DNA of 35,018 bases from Oxalobacteraceae bacterium UBA6704 (GCA_002454505.1 DKJA01000075.1:35397-70414), one strand, 5' to 3'. Shown: positions 1 through 8,540, numbered from the stretch's first letter. Translations and numbers: made by a program. Notes: generated by a model not told the origin, from the sequence alone.

Positions 1-175
1 CCTGGCACCATGTGACACAGTCTCGACAATGACTCGACGTGCCTGGCACCATGTGACACAGTCTCGACAATGACTCGTGGTGCCTGGCACCATGTGACAC
101 AGACTCAGCAATAACCCGTCGTGCCTGGCACCATGTGACATTGCCGAGACCGTGTCCACCCGGTGCCTGACACCG
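1..175. repeat. 41-bp tandem repeat array (about 3.3 visible copies, truncated by window edge)
   Basis: Units start at 1, 42, 83 and 124, each opening with CCTGGCACCATGTGACA. The first three are exactly 41 bp. The fourth is 42 bp and diverges in its second half, and a degenerate fifth start (CCTGACACC) lies at 167-175. Units 1 and 2 are nearly identical; unit 3 has several substitutions. At the unit junctions the sequence forms a small palindrome, for example GGTGCCTGGCACC at 79-91. The array begins at base 1, so more copies may lie outside. It sits downstream of tex. No open frame through it looks like a real gene. Confidence 0.9.
163..175. repeat. Dispersed repeat core GGTGCCTGACACC (copy at the end of the tandem array)
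   Basis: This 13-mer is identical, as its reverse complement, to 34980-34992 at the other end of the window. It differs by one base from 8480-8492 (GGTGCCTGTCACC) and from 79-91 (GGTGCCTGGCACC). All fit the core GGTGCCTGnCACC, a near-palindrome, which suggests one dispersed intergenic repeat family. Confidence 0.7.
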
Positions 176-209
176 AAGGACACGAAGTGGGCACCGAAGT
201 GACAGTCAA

Positions 210-2558
210 TCAGCCCCGCAGCTTGGCAAACGCCGCTGCCATCGACCCGCCGATCGCCGGCTCGCGCGCTTGCGATTTTTGCTGTTGGCCCATTGCACGG
301 CGGTCGTTGCGGTCGCCCTTCTGTTCCGGGCGGGAGCCGGCGGTCGGTGCGCTGTCGGTCAGCCGCATCGTCAGCGCGATGCGCTTGCGCTTGGCGTCCA
401 CTTCCAGCACCTTCACCTTGACCACCTGGCCGGCCTTCACCACCGAGTGCGGATCTTTCACGAACGTGTTCGACAGCGCGGAAATGTGCACCAGCCCGTC
501 CTGATGCACGCCGATGTCGACAAAGGCGCCGAACGCCGCCACATTGGTGACGACGCCCTCCAGGATCATGTCCGGGCGCAGGTCCGAGATTTCCTCGACG
601 CCTTCCTTGAACGTGGCCGTGGTGAACTCGGGACGCGGGTCGCGGCCCGGCTTTTCCAGTTCCTTCAGGATGTCGGTCACCGTCGGTACGCCGAATTTCT
701 CGTCCGCATACTTGGCCGGCGACAGCGTTTTCAGCACGGCACCCGCGCCGATCACGGCCTTGATGTCCTTCCTGATGTCAGCCAGGATCTTTTCCACCAC
801 CGGATACGATTCCGGGTGCACCGCCGACGCATCCAGCGGATTGTCGCCATTCATCACGCGCAGGAAGCCGGCCGCCTGCTCGAACGTCTTGTCGCCCAGC
901 CGCGGCACGGCTTTCAGGCCGGCGCGCGACGTGAACGCACCCTTCAGGTCGCGGTAGCTGACGATGCTCTGCGCCACGCCGGCCGACAGGCCCGACACGC
1001 GCGCCAGCAGCGGCGCCGAGGCCGTGTTCACGTCCACGCCGACGGCATTGACGCAATCCTCGACGACGGCATCGAGCGTGCGCGCCAGCTGCGTCTGGCC
1101 GACGTCGTGCTGGTACTGGCCCACGCCGATCGATTTCGGGTCGATCTTGACCAGCTCGGCCAGCGGATCCTGCAGCCGGCGCGCGATCGACACGGCGCCG
1201 CGCAGCGACACGTCCATGTCCGGCAGCTCGCGGGAAGCGAATTCCGACGCCGAATACACCGACGCACCCGCTTCCGACACCACAATTTTGGTCAGCTTCA
1301 GGTCGGCATGGCGTTTGATCAGGTCGGCCGCCAGCTTGTCCGTCTCGCGGGACGCCGTACCGTTGCCGATCGAAATCAGCGACACATTGTGCTTCGCCGC
1401 CAGCAGGCCCAGCGTGTGCAGCGTGCCTTCCCAGTCGTTGCGCGGCTGGTGTGGATAAACCGTCGCGGTATCCACCACCTTGCCGGTCGCGTCGACCACC
1501 GCCACCTTGACGCCCGTGCGCAGGCCCGGGTCCAGGCCCATCGTCGCGCGCGGGCCGGCCGGGGCGGCCAGCAGCAAAGCCTTCAGGTTGGTGGCGAAGA
1601 CGCCGATCGCGTCCAGCTCCGCCTTTTCGCGCAGCGCGCCCATCAGCTCGGTTTCCAGGTGCATGAAGCTTTTCACGCGCCACGTCCAGCGCACCGTGTC
1701 GGTCAGCCATTTGTCGGCGGGCCGGCCGGCGCTCCTGATGCCGAACTTCGCGGCAATGCGGCTTTCGCACGGGTTGTGCGGCGCATCCCATTTCGGTTTT
1801 TCCGCTTCCGTGTCGAGGCGCAGCGTCACGTCCAGCATGCCTTCGCGGCGGCCCCGCATCAGCGCCAGCGCGCGGTGCGACGGCACGGCGGCCAGCGGTT
1901 CCGAGTAATCGAAGTAATCGGCGAATTTCTCGCCTTCTTCCTGTTTGCCTTCCACCACCTTCGAATCGACCACGCCGTGGTCCTGCACGTATTCGCGCAG
2001 CGCCTGCAGCAGGTTGGCGTCTTCGGCAAAGCGTTCCATCAGGATCTGGCGGGCGCCGTCCAGTGCCGCCTTGGTGTCGGCGACGCCGGCATTGTTACCG
2101 TCCGGCGTGGTAAACGCTTCGCGCAGGTAGCCGGCGGCCAGTTCTTCCGGATTCAGCGTCGGGTCGGCCAGCAGGCTTTCGGCCAGCGGCGCCAGGCCCG
2201 CCTCGATGGCAATCTGCGCCTTGGTGCGGCGTTTCTGCTTGTATGGCAGGTACAGGTCTTCCAGGCGGGTCTTGTCTTCCGCATGCAGGACGGCATCCAG
2301 CAGCTCGGGCGTCATCTTGTTCTGTTCGGTGATCGACGCCACGATCGACGCGCGGCGGTCTTCCAGTTCGCGCAGGTAGCGCAGGCGCTCTTCCAGCAGG
2401 CGCAGCTGGATGTCGTCCAGGCCGCCGGTGGCTTCCTTGCGGTAGCGGGCGATGAAGGGGACGGTGGCGCCTTCGTCCAGCAGGGCGATCGCGGCGGCCA
2501 CCTGGGCCGGCTTGGCGGCCAGTTCGACGGCCAGGCGTTGTTCGATGGAAGGCAGCAT
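210..2558 (-). CDS. tex: Tex family S1 RNA-binding protein
   Basis: This encodes 782 aa, the normal length for Tex, a cytoplasmic nucleic-acid-binding protein related to the eukaryotic elongation factor Spt6 and linked to transcription and RNA handling. The N-terminal helical region contains PFIARYRKEATGGLDD (about residues 34-49) and LEDLYLPYKQKRRTKA. A YqgF/RuvC-like domain begins around MGLDPGLRTGVKVAV (about 340). Helix-hairpin-helix segments follow at VDVNTASAPLLARVSGL. A C-terminal S1 domain (about 650-720) includes GVVTNVAAFGAFVDIGVHQD and GLVHIS. The ATG is preceded by only a weak ribosome-binding site. The tail after the S1 domain is basic and Gln-rich, as is common in Tex. The gene diverges from the helicase gene, and the 41-bp repeats lie downstream of its stop. 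Family assignment is secure; the exact role in this organism is not visible. Confidence 0.96.
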   Translation of the reverse strand: MLPSIEQRLAVELAAKPAQVAAAIALLDEGATVPFIARYRKEATGGLDDIQLRLLEERLRYLRELEDRRASIVASITEQNKMTPELLDAVLHAEDKTRLEDLYLPYKQKRRTKAQIAIEAGLAPLAESLLADPTLNPEELAAGYLREAFTTPDGNNAGVADTKAALDGARQILMERFAEDANLLQALREYVQDHGVVDSKVVEGKQEEGEKFADYFDYSEPLAAVPSHRALALMRGRREGMLDVTLRLDTEAEKPKWDAPHNPCESRIAAKFGIRSAGRPADKWLTDTVRWTWRVKSFMHLETELMGALREKAELDAIGVFATNLKALLLAAPAGPRATMGLDPGLRTGVKVAVVDATGKVVDTATVYPHQPRNDWEGTLHTLGLLAAKHNVSLISIGNGTASRETDKLAADLIKRHADLKLTKIVVSEAGASVYSASEFASRELPDMDVSLRGAVSIARRLQDPLAELVKIDPKSIGVGQYQHDVGQTQLARTLDAVVEDCVNAVGVDVNTASAPLLARVSGLSAGVAQSIVSYRDLKGAFTSRAGLKAVPRLGDKTFEQAAGFLRVMNGDNPLDASAVHPESYPVVEKILADIRKDIKAVIGAGAVLKTLSPAKYADEKFGVPTVTDILKELEKPGRDPRPEFTTATFKEGVEEISDLRPDMILEGVVTNVAAFGAFVDIGVHQDGLVHISALSNTFVKDPHSVVKAGQVVKVKVLEVDAKRKRIALTMRLTDSAPTAGSRPEQKGDRNDRRAMGQQQKSQAREPAIGGSMAAAFAKLRG

Positions 2559-2731
2559 GTGACTCAGTTTTAATCAGACAAGCCGAACATCATACTCCGC
2601 CCCTGTCGTGGACGACAATCGGGAGCGCGCCGGACTGTCGCCGCGGCGCCAAGTTCGAACTTTCACAAACACAGAAACGCTGTTGGCGGATAATATTGCG
2701 TGTTGCTGTTTTTGAACCTCTGGCTACAACA

Positions 2732-5700
2732 ATGCGCCCAATGGATTTGACCCGCGACGAAACCCGCGAAACTCCTGCTGCACCCACCGCTCCGGCCGCG
2801 CCGCCGGCGACCCAGTTGCCGTACGCTGTTGCCATCTGGCTACAGCGTGTCGATGCAGCCGCGCATCCGAAAGCAAAGCTGGCACCGGCCGATCCGGACC
2901 CGAAACAAACCAGTTACCGGCTGATCTACGTGCTGGCGCCCACTTCGGGCGGCCGGCATGTGGCGCTGGCGCTGTACAAGGCGCGCCTGCGCCCGAACGG
3001 CGACGTGGCGGCTGCCAGCCCCGTCAACGAAGTGTTTTCGCTGCTGTCCACGCCGCCCGCGTTCCTGGAGCCGGGCGACGAAGACCTGGTGCGCTTCTTT
3101 GTCGCGATGCGGACGGGGCCGAATTCCCCGACCGGCAGCGCCACCGAGCCGCGCGGCAAGATCGGCGCGGCACTGCTGCAGATGCTGTCGGACCAGGATA
3201 AATTGCTGTGGGCAAATTCCTGGGCGGACGTCGGCAACGGCCTCGTCTACCCGATGAAGGCTGGCGTGCAGCGTACCGCCAACCTGGGCTGGCGCGAGGA
3301 AGGCAAGGGCCTGCGCCTTGGCTGGCAGGTCGAAGCGCCCGAGGATGTGCGCCATGCCGGCGCCGACCAGATCGACTACATGCTGCCGACGGAACCGCCA
3401 TGGTATATCGACAACCTGTCGTGCGGCGTGCTGCACCTGAACCAGGGCGGCGCCGACATTCCGCTGGCGGAACTGCAGGCGCTGGTCGCCCAGGCGCCGC
3501 TGCTGATGCCGAACGACAAGATGCGCGTGTCGCAGCTGCTGCTGGCGCATGGCCTGCAGCAGCTGATGCCGCTGCCGCAGCCGCTGCCCCAGCGCCTGCG
3601 CGAAGACGTCACGCCGCGTCCGATTCTGGTGCTCGATTCGGCGCAGTTGGCGGAAGGTTCGGCGCAGAAGTGGAACGATTACGCGGTTTTATCGTATGAC
3701 TACGATGGCGAACGGGTCTCGTTCGATCCTTCCCAACGGGTGGTGCGCCAGCGTGGCGAGGTCACCGAGATCATCCAGCGCAACGAAGCGGCCGAAACGG
3801 CAGCCCTTGCCACGCTGACCGGGCTGGGCTTCCGCAAGCCGACGGCGCTGCCGCTGTCGAGCGTGCGCGGCGGCCTGCTGCTGGCCAGCCAGGCGGACTG
3901 GATCCGCTTTGCCGAATCCGGCGTCGACGCGTTGCGCGAGGCAGGCTGGCAGGTGGAAAAGACGTCGAAATACCGCTACGACATGAGCGCGGTGGAAGCG
4001 TGGTACGCCGAGGTCGAGGAAGAAGGCCCGGAAACGGGCAATGCGTGGTTCGAGCTGGAGCTGGGCATCGCCGTCAATGGCGAGCGGGTGCCGCTGCTGC
4101 CCGTGCTGGTGCAGATGATCCGCAACATGCCGAACGATTTCAGCCCGAAGGCGCTGGCCACCCACGGCGAAGGCGACCAGATGCTGGCCACGCTGCCGGG
4201 CGGTACGCGCGTGGCGCTGCCGTGGGCGCGGCTGAAACCGATCCTCGGCACGCTGGGCGAACTGTATTTCAACGACAAGATCCGCCACGCCGTCCGCATG
4301 GCCACGCTGGATGCGGCCCGGCTCGACGAGCTGGCCCGTACCGGCGAATTCCAGTGGACCGGCGGCGAAGAGCTGCGCGACATGGGCCGCCGCCTGAACC
4401 AGTTCTCGGCAGTGAAGCGAGTGCCCACTCCGGCCGGCTTGCAGGCCACGCTGCGCGATTACCAGTCGGAAGGCCTGGCGTGGATGCAGTTCCTGCGTGA
4501 ATACGGCCTGGCCGGCATCCTGGCCGATGACATGGGCCTGGGCAAGACGGTGCAGACGCTGGCGCACATCCTGGTGGAAAAGGAATCGGGCCGGATGGTG
4601 CATCCGACGCTCGTCATCGCGCCGACCAGCCTGATGGGGAACTGGCAGGACGAGGCGGCCCGCTTCGCGCCCGGCCTGAAGGTGCTGCTGTTGCAGGGCA
4701 AGGACCGCGCCGAGCAGTTCGACAGGATTCCCGAGTCCGACCTGGTGCTGACCACCTATGCGCTGCTGCCGCGCGACGAGGAAAAGCTGCGCGAGCACGA
4801 CTTCCACCTGGTGATCCTGGACGAATCGCACTACATCAAGAACACCCGCTCGAAGGCGGCGCAAAGCGCCGGGCTGCTGCGCGCCAAGCACCGGCTGTGC
4901 CTGTCCGGCACGCCGCTGGAAAACCACCTGGGCGAGCTGTGGTCGCAGTTCCACTTCCTGCTGCCGGGCCTGCTGGGCGACGAGAAATCGTTCAACTCGC
5001 AGTTCCGCCATCCGATCGAGCGCCAGGACGATCCGCAGCGCCGCATGCTGCTCAACCGTCGCATCAAGCCTTTCCTGCTGCGCCGGACCAAGGATAACGT
5101 CGCCAAGGAGCTGCCGCCGAAGACGGAAATGGTGCGCCGCGTGGAACTGTCCGGTGCCCAGCGCGACCTGTACGAGACGGTGCGGCTGGCGATGGACCAG
5201 AAAGTGCGCGAGGAAATCGACCGCAAGGGCGTCGCGCGCAGCCAGATCGTCATTCTCGAGGCGCTGCTGAAGCTGCGGCAGGTGTGCTGCGATCCCCGTC
5301 TCGTGAAAAGCCTGTCGCCGCGCAAGCAGCAGGCGGCCGGGTCGGCCAAGTTGGCCGACCTGATGCAGATGCTGGAAGACCTGCTGGAAGAGAACCGCAA
5401 GATCCTCGTGTTCTCGCAGTTCACGTCGATGCTGGAACTGATCCAGGAAGAACTGGATGCGCGCGACATTCCTTATGCGCTGCTCACCGGCGAAACGCGC
5501 GACCGCGGCGCGCAGGTGGCGGCGTTCCAGCAGGGCGCCGTGCCGATCTTCCTGATCAGCCTGAAGGCGGGCGGCGTGGGCCTGAACCTGACGGCGGCCG
5601 ACACCGTGATCCACTACGATCCGTGGTGGAATCCGGCCGCCGAGCAGCAGGCCACCGACCGGGCGTGGCGCATCGGGCAGGACAAGCCGGTGTTCGTCTA

Positions 5701-5857
5701 CAAGCTGATCGCCAAGGGCACGCTGGAGGAGAAGATCCAGGTGCTGCAGCAGAAGAAGGCCGATCTGGCCCAATCCGTGCTGGCCGAGGGCGAATCGCAG
5801 AAGATGGCGCTGACGCAGGAAGACCTGCAGCAGATCTTTGCCCCGCTGATCGACTGA
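2732..5857 (+). CDS. SNF2-family DEAD/DEAH-box helicase (RapA/HepA-like)
   Basis: This is a Swi2/Snf2-type ATPase of 1041 aa from the ATG at 2732; the frame stays open back to a TTG at 2696, and another ATG lies at 2741. None of the three has a strong ribosome-binding site, so the start is uncertain. The C-terminal ~450 residues form the motor: motif I DDMGLGKTVQTLAHIL (Lys605), motif II LDESHYIKN (Asp697; DESH rather than the usual DEAH/DEAQ), motif III LSGTPLENHLGELWSQ, then ILVFSQFTSMLELI (891 on), the motif V region SLKAGGVGLNLTAADTVIHY and motif VI DRAWRIGQ (976-983). The ~590-residue N-terminal part is not a domain I can name, and I see no SWIM zinc-finger Cys/His cluster, which many bacterial relatives carry. 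Such proteins translocate on DNA or remodel DNA-protein complexes. The stop lies 4 nt before the kinase start, implying co-transcription. Confidence 0.92.
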   Translation: MRPMDLTRDETRETPAAPTAPAAPPATQLPYAVAIWLQRVDAAAHPKAKLAPADPDPKQTSYRLIYVLAPTSGGRHVALALYKARLRPNGDVAAASPVNEVFSLLSTPPAFLEPGDEDLVRFFVAMRTGPNSPTGSATEPRGKIGAALLQMLSDQDKLLWANSWADVGNGLVYPMKAGVQRTANLGWREEGKGLRLGWQVEAPEDVRHAGADQIDYMLPTEPPWYIDNLSCGVLHLNQGGADIPLAELQALVAQAPLLMPNDKMRVSQLLLAHGLQQLMPLPQPLPQRLREDVTPRPILVLDSAQLAEGSAQKWNDYAVLSYDYDGERVSFDPSQRVVRQRGEVTEIIQRNEAAETAALATLTGLGFRKPTALPLSSVRGGLLLASQADWIRFAESGVDALREAGWQVEKTSKYRYDMSAVEAWYAEVEEEGPETGNAWFELELGIAVNGERVPLLPVLVQMIRNMPNDFSPKALATHGEGDQMLATLPGGTRVALPWARLKPILGTLGELYFNDKIRHAVRMATLDAARLDELARTGEFQWTGGEELRDMGRRLNQFSAVKRVPTPAGLQATLRDYQSEGLAWMQFLREYGLAGILADDMGLGKTVQTLAHILVEKESGRMVHPTLVIAPTSLMGNWQDEAARFAPGLKVLLLQGKDRAEQFDRIPESDLVLTTYALLPRDEEKLREHDFHLVILDESHYIKNTRSKAAQSAGLLRAKHRLCLSGTPLENHLGELWSQFHFLLPGLLGDEKSFNSQFRHPIERQDDPQRRMLLNRRIKPFLLRRTKDNVAKELPPKTEMVRRVELSGAQRDLYETVRLAMDQKVREEIDRKGVARSQIVILEALLKLRQVCCDPRLVKSLSPRKQQAAGSAKLADLMQMLEDLLEENRKILVFSQFTSMLELIQEELDARDIPYALLTGETRDRGAQVAAFQQGAVPIFLISLKAGGVGLNLTAADTVIHYDPWWNPAAEQQATDRAWRIGQDKPVFVYKLIAKGTLEEKIQVLQQKKADLAQSVLAEGESQKMALTQEDLQQIFAPLID

Positions 5858-5861
5858 CGGC

Positions 5862-6893
5862 ATGAGCGCCATTCTGCAATCTTCGGATTATCAGCTGTTG
5901 CTGGAACATGGCAGCGACATCCCGTGGATGCTCGATTGCGCCAGCGGCAAGCTGCTGTACGTCAGCCCGGCGGCCGGCCGCATGCTGGGCTGGCCGCCGG
6001 AAGAGGTGCAGGACAAGGCGCAGGCGATCGCCGGCCCCCTCCTCGACGACCTGCCGGCCCGGCTGGCCCGTTTCGCGGGCGGCGACGACAGCCGGCGCAC
6101 CGTCCTGCGTGAAACCGAGCTGGGCGGTATTCCCGTCGAGATCGAATCGACGCTGGTGCAGGCGGAAGGCGGGCTGCGGCTGGTCGGCGTCGTGCGCGAT
6201 ATCTCGCAGCGGCGCGAGGTCGAACTGCAGCAGAAGAAATTCGCGTCGATGCTGTCGCACGAGTTCCGCACGCCCCTGTCCACCATCGACGGTGCCATCC
6301 AGCGGCTGGAAATGACCCATGCGCATGCCGACGATGCCACCAAAAAACGCTATCGCAAGATCCAGACGGCTGTCGACCGGCTGCTGGCGATGCTGGACGA
6401 ATACCTGTCGCCGGAGCGGCTGGCCAGCATCGGCCGCAAGCGCCAGGAAAACGAGATTTCCCCGCAGGCCCTGCTGGAAACGGCCGCCGAACAGGCACGC
6501 GCCCGGCGTGCCGCGATCGCCGTCCGCGCTGAAGGCCTGCCGCAGTGGCTGCGCGCCGATCCGCAGGGCATGCGGTTGTGCCTGGACATCCTGCTCGATA
6601 ATGCGATCAAGTACAGCCCGCCCGACTCGCCGATCGAGCTCCTTGCCGGCAAGGCAACGGAAGGCGGCGTGGAATTCCTCGTCATCGACCATGGTCCGGC
6701 CATTCCGGCCGACGAACTGCCGCGGCTGTTCGACAAGGGTTACCGGGGCAGCGCCAGCACCGGCGTGCCGGGCTCCGGACTCGGTTTGTATATGGCAAAA
6801 GCGGTCGTCGATGTGCATGGCGGGACAGTTATGGCCATGAATTTGCCTGAAAGCGGCAAGAAATTCCGTATTTGGTTGCCGATCGCAGCATAA
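5862..6893 (+). CDS. Soluble PAS-domain sensor histidine kinase
   Basis: 343 aa with no membrane segment or signal peptide, so a cytoplasmic sensor. Residues ~8-118 look like a PAS fold (LLYVSPAAGRMLGWPPEEV, ending VGVVRDISQRREVE). The HisKA dimerisation helix carries the H-box MLSHEFRTPLS, with His133 the likely phosphorylated residue. The ATPase domain shows the N-box LLDNAIKYSPP (Asn247), a G1 box DHGPAIP in which the usual second Gly is Ala280, an F-box LFDKGYRG and a G2 box GSGLGLYMAKAVVDVHGG (304-321). The gene starts 4 nt after the helicase stop, and its presumed partner regulator starts 70 nt after its own stop. The signal sensed cannot be read from sequence. Confidence 0.94.
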   Translation: MSAILQSSDYQLLLEHGSDIPWMLDCASGKLLYVSPAAGRMLGWPPEEVQDKAQAIAGPLLDDLPARLARFAGGDDSRRTVLRETELGGIPVEIESTLVQAEGGLRLVGVVRDISQRREVELQQKKFASMLSHEFRTPLSTIDGAIQRLEMTHAHADDATKKRYRKIQTAVDRLLAMLDEYLSPERLASIGRKRQENEISPQALLETAAEQARARRAAIAVRAEGLPQWLRADPQGMRLCLDILLDNAIKYSPPDSPIELLAGKATEGGVEFLVIDHGPAIPADELPRLFDKGYRGSASTGVPGSGLGLYMAKAVVDVHGGTVMAMNLPESGKKFRIWLPIAA

Positions 6894-6963
6894 TCCTTGC
6901 ACCGGATGGTTACTCCCGTGATAATCCTTTGAGTAGCGTAACAATTGCAAGAATGGCGCATCG

Positions 6964-7644
6964 ATGACGCAAATATTGATCGTGGAAGACAACCTGGAAT
7001 ACGCCGAAGAAATGGCGGACTATCTGGGCGAGCTGGGCCATGGGGTCAGCACTACCAACAATGCCGGCGACATGTGGTCGGCTTTGAGCCAGGGGAACGT
7101 CGGCGTCGTCGTGCTCGACCTGGGACTGCCCGACGAAGACGGCATCAACGTCATCCCCCGCATGCGCCAGCTGTACCCGCAGATCGGCCTGCTCGTGCTG
7201 ACCGGCCGCGTCAACTTCGACAGCCGCATCATGGGCCTGCGCCTGGGCGCCGACCATTACCTGACCAAACCCATCAAATTCCCTGAACTGGCGGCCCATA
7301 TCGAGGCGCTGGACCGCCGCGTCGGCCCACAGGAAGCAGTGCCAGTGCCCAGTCGGTGGACGCTGCGGCTGGCCGAGCGCCAGCTGGAATTGCAGGGACA
7401 AGCGATTACGTTGACGGAAAAAGAGTGCAATTTCCTGCACCTGCTGACGATCAACACGCGTCCCGTGCCGCGCCAGGTCATCGTGGCCGGCATCGGCGGC
7501 GACGATCCGGATGCCGGCCGCCGCGTCGACATGCTGGTCTACCGCCTGCGCAAGAAGGCCCGCACGGGCCTGGGCCAGGACCTGCCGCTGCGCAGTGCGT
7601 ATGGCGAGGGTTACAGCCTGTCCGCCAGCTTCAACCTGTCGTAG
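6964..7644 (+). CDS. OmpR/PhoB-type DNA-binding response regulator
   Basis: 226 aa. The receiver domain (1-115) has the acidic pair ED at 8-9, phospho-acceptor Asp52 in VVVLDLGLPDEDG, the switch Thr80 (LLVLTGR) and Lys102 (YLTKPIK). After a short linker comes a winged-helix effector domain (about 125-222) with LTEKECNFLHLL, the recognition-helix region GRRVDMLVYRLRKKA and the closing wing YGEGYSL. It is presumably the partner of the adjacent kinase. The 70-nt gap from the kinase could hold its own promoter, though I see no convincing one. Targets are unknown; the neighbouring helicase gene is an obvious candidate but this is only inference. Confidence 0.95.
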   Translation: MTQILIVEDNLEYAEEMADYLGELGHGVSTTNNAGDMWSALSQGNVGVVVLDLGLPDEDGINVIPRMRQLYPQIGLLVLTGRVNFDSRIMGLRLGADHYLTKPIKFPELAAHIEALDRRVGPQEAVPVPSRWTLRLAERQLELQGQAITLTEKECNFLHLLTINTRPVPRQVIVAGIGGDDPDAGRRVDMLVYRLRKKARTGLGQDLPLRSAYGEGYSLSASFNLS

Positions 7645-7652
7645 GAACAATC

Positions 7653-7662
7653 GGGGACAGAG
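7653..7662 (+). repeat. Partial REP-like motif upstream of the RAYT gene
   Basis: GGGGACAGAG here shares GGGGACAGA with the start of the full palindromes at 8541 and 15054. Its near inverted counterpart CTCTGTCCCT lies at 8582-8591, beyond the RAYT gene, so the gene is bracketed by half-motifs in inverted orientation. Confidence 0.5.
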
Positions 7663-7710
7663 TCGCCGGGGCTGCGGTATCATCGCGGTTTTCCCTCCCA
7701 GCTCCCGCCG

Positions 7711-8412
7711 ATGGCCCGCCTGCCCCGCCTCATCGTTCCCTCGCAACCCCATTACGTCATCCAGCGGCGCCTGAACGGCCAGCCTGTCTTCCAGGATGAC
7801 GCCGACTACACCGCCTTCCTCGGCTGGCTGCGTGCTGCCGCCCGCACATACAAGGTGGCCGTGCACGCCTATGCGCTGCTGCCGGACCAGCTGCACCTGC
7901 TGCTGACACCGTCCGACGAGGATGGGCTGGGCGGCATGATGCAGTGGCTGGGCCGCTATTACGTTCCCTACTACAACCAGAAATACGGCCGCGCCGGCAC
8001 CTTGTGGCATGGGCGCTACAAGACGTCCGTGATCGATGCGGACAATTTCCTGCTGGTTTGCAGCCGCTATATCGAATTCGCCCCCGTCCGCGACGGCCTG
8101 GCCCGGTTGCCGGAGCAGTATCCGTGGTCCAGCTACGCCCATCATGCCGGCCTGCGCCCGGATGGCGCCGTCACCGACCACGCCGCCTATTGGTCGCTCG
8201 GCAACACGCCATTCCAGCGCGAGGCGGCGTATATCGAGCTGGCGGGGCAGGGGCTGTCCCCCGCGCAGATCGCCACCGTCGAAGCGGCCGTGCTGAAAGG
8301 CTGGCCGCTGGGTTCCGACCAGTACAAGCTGCAGCTGGAGCACAAGGCGCGCCGCCAGGTGCTCCCCGCCAAGCGGGGGCGGCCGTTCAAGAAGAACGCC
8401 GACGACCAATAA
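7711..8412 (+). CDS. REP-associated tyrosine transposase-like protein (Y1/HUH family), HUH motif altered
   Basis: 233 aa with the layout of RAYT proteins (PF01797-type Y1 transposases). The N-terminal MARLPRLIVPSQPHYVIQRR matches the typical opening PRxxxPxxPHHVIQR. The metal-binding motif position reads LLPDQLHLLLTP, where the family normally has MPNHVHLL, so the first His of HUH is Gln60 while His62 remains; the DNA reads gac cag ctg cac. The likely catalytic Tyr is Tyr120 in SRYIEFAPVRDGL, where the usual ELNPVRAGL is also altered. The region YYNQKYGRAGTLWHGRYK is well conserved. RAYT genes are typically single-copy, domesticated, and associated with REP palindromes; REP-like sequences follow this gene. 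The reading frame is intact, so it is under some constraint or recently altered. It may be catalytically impaired or repurposed. Confidence 0.88.
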   Translation: MARLPRLIVPSQPHYVIQRRLNGQPVFQDDADYTAFLGWLRAAARTYKVAVHAYALLPDQLHLLLTPSDEDGLGGMMQWLGRYYVPYYNQKYGRAGTLWHGRYKTSVIDADNFLLVCSRYIEFAPVRDGLARLPEQYPWSSYAHHAGLRPDGAVTDHAAYWSLGNTPFQREAAYIELAGQGLSPAQIATVEAAVLKGWPLGSDQYKLQLEHKARRQVLPAKRGRPFKKNADDQ

Positions 8413-8450
8413 CCTCAAGCAAAGCGGTGACACGCCGCTGCGGAGACGGG

Positions 8451-8481
8451 CCATTTTCATGGAAATATTCCAGAAAAATGG
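8451..8481. repeat. Short inverted repeat CCATTTT / AAAATGG
   Basis: CCATTTT at 8451-8457 pairs with AAAATGG at 8475-8481 across a 17-nt loop, immediately downstream of the RAYT gene and overlapping the next repeat core. It could act as a weak hairpin or be a repeat edge; it lacks a T-tract of the terminator type. Confidence 0.45.
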
Positions 8482-8492
8482 TGCCTGTCACC
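8474..8492 (+). repeat. Dispersed repeat core GGTGCCTGTCACC with AAAAAT lead-in
   Basis: The 13-mer at 8480-8492 is one base different from the copies at both window ends. It is preceded by AAAAAT, the same lead-in seen before GGGG in the REP-like palindromes at 8541 and 15054, so the two repeat types share the left edge AAAAATGG. Confidence 0.65.
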
Positions 8493-8540
8493 GACACGAA
8501 ATAACCCCGCCGCCATGGTGGCTTAACGCAATATTTCTTC

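Noticed and set aside
1..175. CRISPR array as an explanation of the 41-bp periodic repeat
   Set aside because: Whole units are repeated with no unique spacers, there are only about four units, and no cas genes are near.
8242..8264. GC-rich inverted repeat (GCGGGG with CCCCGC) inside the RAYT gene that looks like the REP core
   Set aside because: It lies in a conserved coding segment and lacks the AAAAAT/ATTTTT flanks; it is likely chance in GC-rich codons.
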